Source: an uncultured Bacteroides sp. (GTDB lineage: Bacteria > Bacteroidota > Bacteroidia > Bacteroidales > Bacteroidaceae). Taken from it: a stretch of 15,843 nucleotides of DNA. Under the pieces are notes generated by a model. The model searched no databases. It was not told the DNA's origin and saw only the letters and a list, made by a program, of their open reading frames with translations. The DNA is taken from NCBI RefSeq assembly GCF_905207245.1, contig NZ_CAJLKP010000105.1:1-15843 (forward strand), written 5' to 3'. Positions 13,581 through 15,843 of this stretch are shown here, in pieces (within the stretch, counting starts at the first letter, position 1; every line of letters begins with the position of its first letter). A program made the translations under genes and the position numbers.

Positions 13581-14186
13581 ATGGAATTAAGTGAAAAATT
13601 ACAAGAGTTGAGGAAAGAAAAAGGACTCACGCAGGAAGAACTTGCGGAAGCGTTATTTGTGTCTCGCACTGCAATTTCTAAGTGGGAATCCGGCAGAGGA
13701 GTTCCCAATATCGAGTCATTAAAAGCAATTTCAAAGTTTTTTTCAGTGTCAATAGATGAGTTATTGTCCGGTGAAGAAATACTTAAAATTGCTGACGAGG
13801 ATAATAAGCAAAAGGAAAAACATACAAGAGACTTAGTGTTTGGTTTACTCGATTGCAGTTTGATTATGTTTCTGTTTCTGCCTTTCTTTGGACAAAAGGG
13901 TGATGAGATTATAAAAGAGGTATCTTTACTTTCGCTGACAGGTACCCCGCAGTATATCAAAATACCGTATTTAATTATTGTATTTGGAATTGTACTTACA
14001 GGTGTTTTGCTTCTCGCTCTACAAAATTATGAAGCAGTGTTTTGGTTGAAACACAAACATCAAATATCCATTGTGTTAAGCACAGTTGCTACAATAGAAT
14101 TTATGATAACACTTCAACCTTATGCAGCCTTTTTCACTTTTGTTTTCTTGGCGATAAAGTCTCTGATGCTGATAAAATGGCGATGA
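13581..14186 (+). CDS. Xre-type regulator fused to membrane helices
   Basis: This 201-residue protein has a canonical Xre helix-turn-helix at residues 1-62 (LRKEKGLTQEELAEALFVSR, then TAISKWESGRGVP). A charged linker and four hydrophobic segments follow: about 85-103 (LVFGLLDCSLIMFLFLPFF), about 128-148, about 160-178 and about 180-198. It should be a membrane-anchored regulator, a type common in Clostridia and often linked to envelope stress or an adjacent membrane gene. I choose ATG 13581, nine bases after AAAGGA; the ATG at 13572 touches that site. GATAC-ATTC-GTATC (13544-13557) just upstream is a candidate operator. The gene is visibly more AT-rich than those at 2-13 kb. The PAP2-like gene follows after 108 bases. 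Confidence 0.85.
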   Translation: MELSEKLQELRKEKGLTQEELAEALFVSRTAISKWESGRGVPNIESLKAISKFFSVSIDELLSGEEILKIADEDNKQKEKHTRDLVFGLLDCSLIMFLFLPFFGQKGDEIIKEVSLLSLTGTPQYIKIPYLIIVFGIVLTGVLLLALQNYEAVFWLKHKHQISIVLSTVATIEFMITLQPYAAFFTFVFLAIKSLMLIKWR

Positions 14187-14294
14187 TACGAAGCGTGTCG
14201 CCAATGTGACGGTGAAATTCTTTTCATTTTTATTCATTCCACCTATATTGTAAACAGGCGAAAGCCAAATAATTATGGCAAAGGATTGATAAAA

Positions 14295-14960
14295 ATGAAA
14301 AAAGAAAAAAGTCAAAAAGTATTGCTTTCAGGAATAGCAATGGTAGTGTTATTTATTTTGTGGACAGTGGCAATAAGCCTTATTGATGTTCAGCCCATCG
14401 GGCCACAAAACTCTTCTGTTGGATTTGCAACCTTGAACGGCTTTATCCACAGCCTGACAGGTGTGCATATGGCAATATATACCGTTACGGACTGGTTAGG
14501 ACTGATACCGCTTTGCTTTATTTTGGGATTTGCGTTGCTTGGACTTATACAGCTTATTAAAAGAAAAAGCTTATTCAAGGTCGATTCCAGTATTTTGGTG
14601 TTGGGAGCATTCTATATTGTTGTAATGGCGGCATATTTGTTTTTTGAATTTTATGTTGTCAATTACCGCCCGGTATTGATTAACGGTTTTCTTGAAGCTT
14701 CGTATCCATCATCGACAACCTTGCTTGTTATGTGTGTTATGCCGACAGCTGTTATGCAGCTAAACAGTAGAATTAGAAATACAAAAATGAAAAGAGCATT
14801 TGCCTTTGCTTTAATTGCATTTACTGCTTTTATGGTAATTGGCAGGTTGATATCCGGTGTTCATTGGATTACTGATATTATTGGCGGGGCAATTTTAAGT
14901 GCGGGTTTAGTGATGATTTATTATAGTGTAACCACTCTTATTGCCCGACAGGAAAGATAA
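14295..14960 (+). CDS. PAP2-like membrane phosphatase
   Basis: This 221-residue membrane protein has about six hydrophobic segments (for example 9-30, 67-88, 98-120, 142-156, 168-183 and 195-213). It carries the PAP2 signature in altered form: NYRP (Arg125-Pro126), YPSSTT (137-142) in place of PSGH, and GRLISGVHWITD with Arg184, His190 and Asp194. The nucleophile-type His190 and Asp194 are kept. The usual Lys eight residues before RP and the His of PSGH are missing, as in some clostridial relatives. Its substrate would be a lipid or isoprenoid phosphate at the membrane. ATG 14295 is nine bases after AAGGA. It lies downstream of the membrane-bound Xre gene, perhaps under its control, and is closed by a terminator. 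Confidence 0.82.
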   Translation: MKKEKSQKVLLSGIAMVVLFILWTVAISLIDVQPIGPQNSSVGFATLNGFIHSLTGVHMAIYTVTDWLGLIPLCFILGFALLGLIQLIKRKSLFKVDSSILVLGAFYIVVMAAYLFFEFYVVNYRPVLINGFLEASYPSSTTLLVMCVMPTAVMQLNSRIRNTKMKRAFAFALIAFTAFMVIGRLISGVHWITDIIGGAILSAGLVMIYYSVTTLIARQER

Positions 14961-14985
14961 AATTCTAACTGAGGAATCACTTATT

Positions 14986-15020
14986 GACCTTGAGAGATAT
15001 TTTCTCCCAAGGTCTTTCTT
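14986..15020 (+). terminator. Terminator after the PAP2-like gene
   Basis: GACCTTG-A-GAGA pairs with TCTC-C-CAAGGTC (to 15014) and is followed by TTTCTT. Confidence 0.82.
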
Positions 15021-15040
15021 ATTATTCGCAAACTACACCA

Positions 15041-15068
15041 ATCCCGATTTTCTCAATATAATTGGGAT
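15041..15068. promoter_or_regulatory. Inverted repeat around a TATAAT box upstream of the second zinc-ribbon gene
   Basis: ATCCCGATT (15041-15049) pairs with AATTGGGAT (15060-15068) with one G-T. TATAAT at 15057-15062 lies between and into the right arm. The -35 candidate at 15034-15039 (TACACC) is poor. It could be an operator or a leader hairpin. Confidence 0.45.
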
Positions 15069-15095
15069 AATCACAAAGGAAGGGGTGGTTGTACT

Positions 15096-15843
15096 ATGAC
15101 GGGCAGTTTAGCAAGCGTTCATCCGGAGCTTATTCCTGAATGGTCAGAGAAGAACTTACCGCTAACGCCGGATAAGATAACCTTCGGTTCAAATAAAAGA
15201 GTGTGGTGGAAAGGTGCTTGCGGACACGAGTGGGAAACGAGCGTCAAAGCTCGTTCAAAGGGCGAGAAATGCCCGATATGCTCAGGAGCGAGAGTAATAG
15301 AGGGTATCAATGATTTAGCCACATTGAAGCCCCTGTTGGCTCAGGAGTGGTCTAAAAAGAACAAATTAAAGCCTACCGAGGTATCTGTCGCTTCTCATAA
15401 GAAGATTATTTGGAAATGTAAACACGGACACGAATGGGAAGCAAGCGTTAAAAGCAGAACGGTAAACGGCACAGGCTGTCCATACTGCTCACATAATAAA
15501 GTCCTTGCCGGATTCAATGACCTTGCTTCACAGTATCCCGATATTGCTGCTGAATGGTCTGACAGAAATCTTCCGTTGCTGCCTACAATGGTGACAGCCT
15601 TTGCAAACAGTAAGGCTTGGTGGAAATGCAAAGATTGCGGAAACGAGTGGCACACTCTTATTTCAACCCGTTCCGGTGGGAGCAGATGTCCGTATTGTAG
15701 TGGATATACATTGCTCAAAGGATTTAATGACTTGGCGACTACGCACCCTGACCTTGCCGCCGAGTGGGCAGAAAGAAATTATCCCCTAATTTTCAATCCT
15801 CGCCCTATTTTCAAATATGTCGTGGATATTGACAACGACCATA
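15096..15843 (+). CDS. Zinc-ribbon repeat protein (DUF4379-like), partial at window end
   Basis: At least 249 residues are present and the gene runs off the window. Three complete units follow the plan of the gene at 4443: EW, then WW(or IW)K..CGHEW (KHGHEW in unit 2), then CP.CS and a linker ending NDLA. Unit 1 is close to unit 1 of the first gene (EWSEKN, CGHEW, KCPICSGARVIEGINDLA). Unit 4 begins normally (NDLATTHPDLAAEWAERNYP), but from about 15785 the expected VWWKC..CGHEW is replaced by FKYVVDIDNDH, although no stop appears. This may be repeat decay or poor sequence at a contig end. ATG 15096 follows AAGGAAGGGG. The nuclease-like tail, if present, is outside the window. Confidence 0.75.
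   Translation, partial: MTGSLASVHPELIPEWSEKNLPLTPDKITFGSNKRVWWKGACGHEWETSVKARSKGEKCPICSGARVIEGINDLATLKPLLAQEWSKKNKLKPTEVSVASHKKIIWKCKHGHEWEASVKSRTVNGTGCPYCSHNKVLAGFNDLASQYPDIAAEWSDRNLPLLPTMVTAFANSKAWWKCKDCGNEWHTLISTRSGGSRCPYCSGYTLLKGFNDLATTHPDLAAEWAERNYPLIFNPRPIFKYVVDIDNDH

Overview
The window looks like accessory DNA from a low-to-mid GC Firmicute, most likely a gut Clostridium-like bacterium (Lachnospiraceae or Oscillospiraceae). The reasons are Shine-Dalgarno sites of the GGAGG type, sigma-A promoters, a Tn916-type sigma-like/xis/int order, and protein families common in clostridial integrative elements. No rRNA, tRNA or core housekeeping gene was found. Functions are read from motifs by eye; no database search was possible.

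Left part (1-4.4 kb): this resembles the recombination end of a Tn916/Tn1549-type conjugative element. A sigma-like regulator sits under an SD-sequestering hairpin. Then come an inserted, oppositely oriented toxin-antitoxin pair (DUF3990-like ADP-ribosyltransferase fold plus Xre regulator) with its own promoter and two matching palindromic operators, a small unknown protein, an excisionase and a tyrosine integrase closed by a terminator.

Middle part (4.4-13 kb): a five-repeat zinc-ribbon protein with a degenerate nuclease-like tail is followed by two divergent, paralogous Xre regulators. Five copies of one operator type, T(A/G)CC(G/A)-NNN-(C/T)GG(T/C), lie around them: three in the divergent promoter region and two upstream of a rightward operon about 550 bases away. 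That operon encodes a RecA/DnaB-type ATPase, a small unknown protein, a catalytically degenerate serine-recombinase paralogue, a 650-residue serine recombinase, two proteins that appear to be stand-alone relatives of the recombinase C-terminal domain, an 87-residue protein, and a metallophosphoesterase whose last 22 residues are displaced by a frameshift. I read this as a regulated recombination module built from duplicated recombinase parts; it is the most unusual part of the window.

Right part (13-15.8 kb): about 590 bases without a large gene hold a near-consensus promoter, a possible 48-codon His-rich ORF, inverted repeats and tandem repeats. Then come a more AT-rich pair (Xre protein with membrane helices; PAP2-like membrane phosphatase) and a second zinc-ribbon gene paralogous to the one at 4.4 kb. 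This last gene runs off the window, and its sequence degenerates in the final 60 bases.
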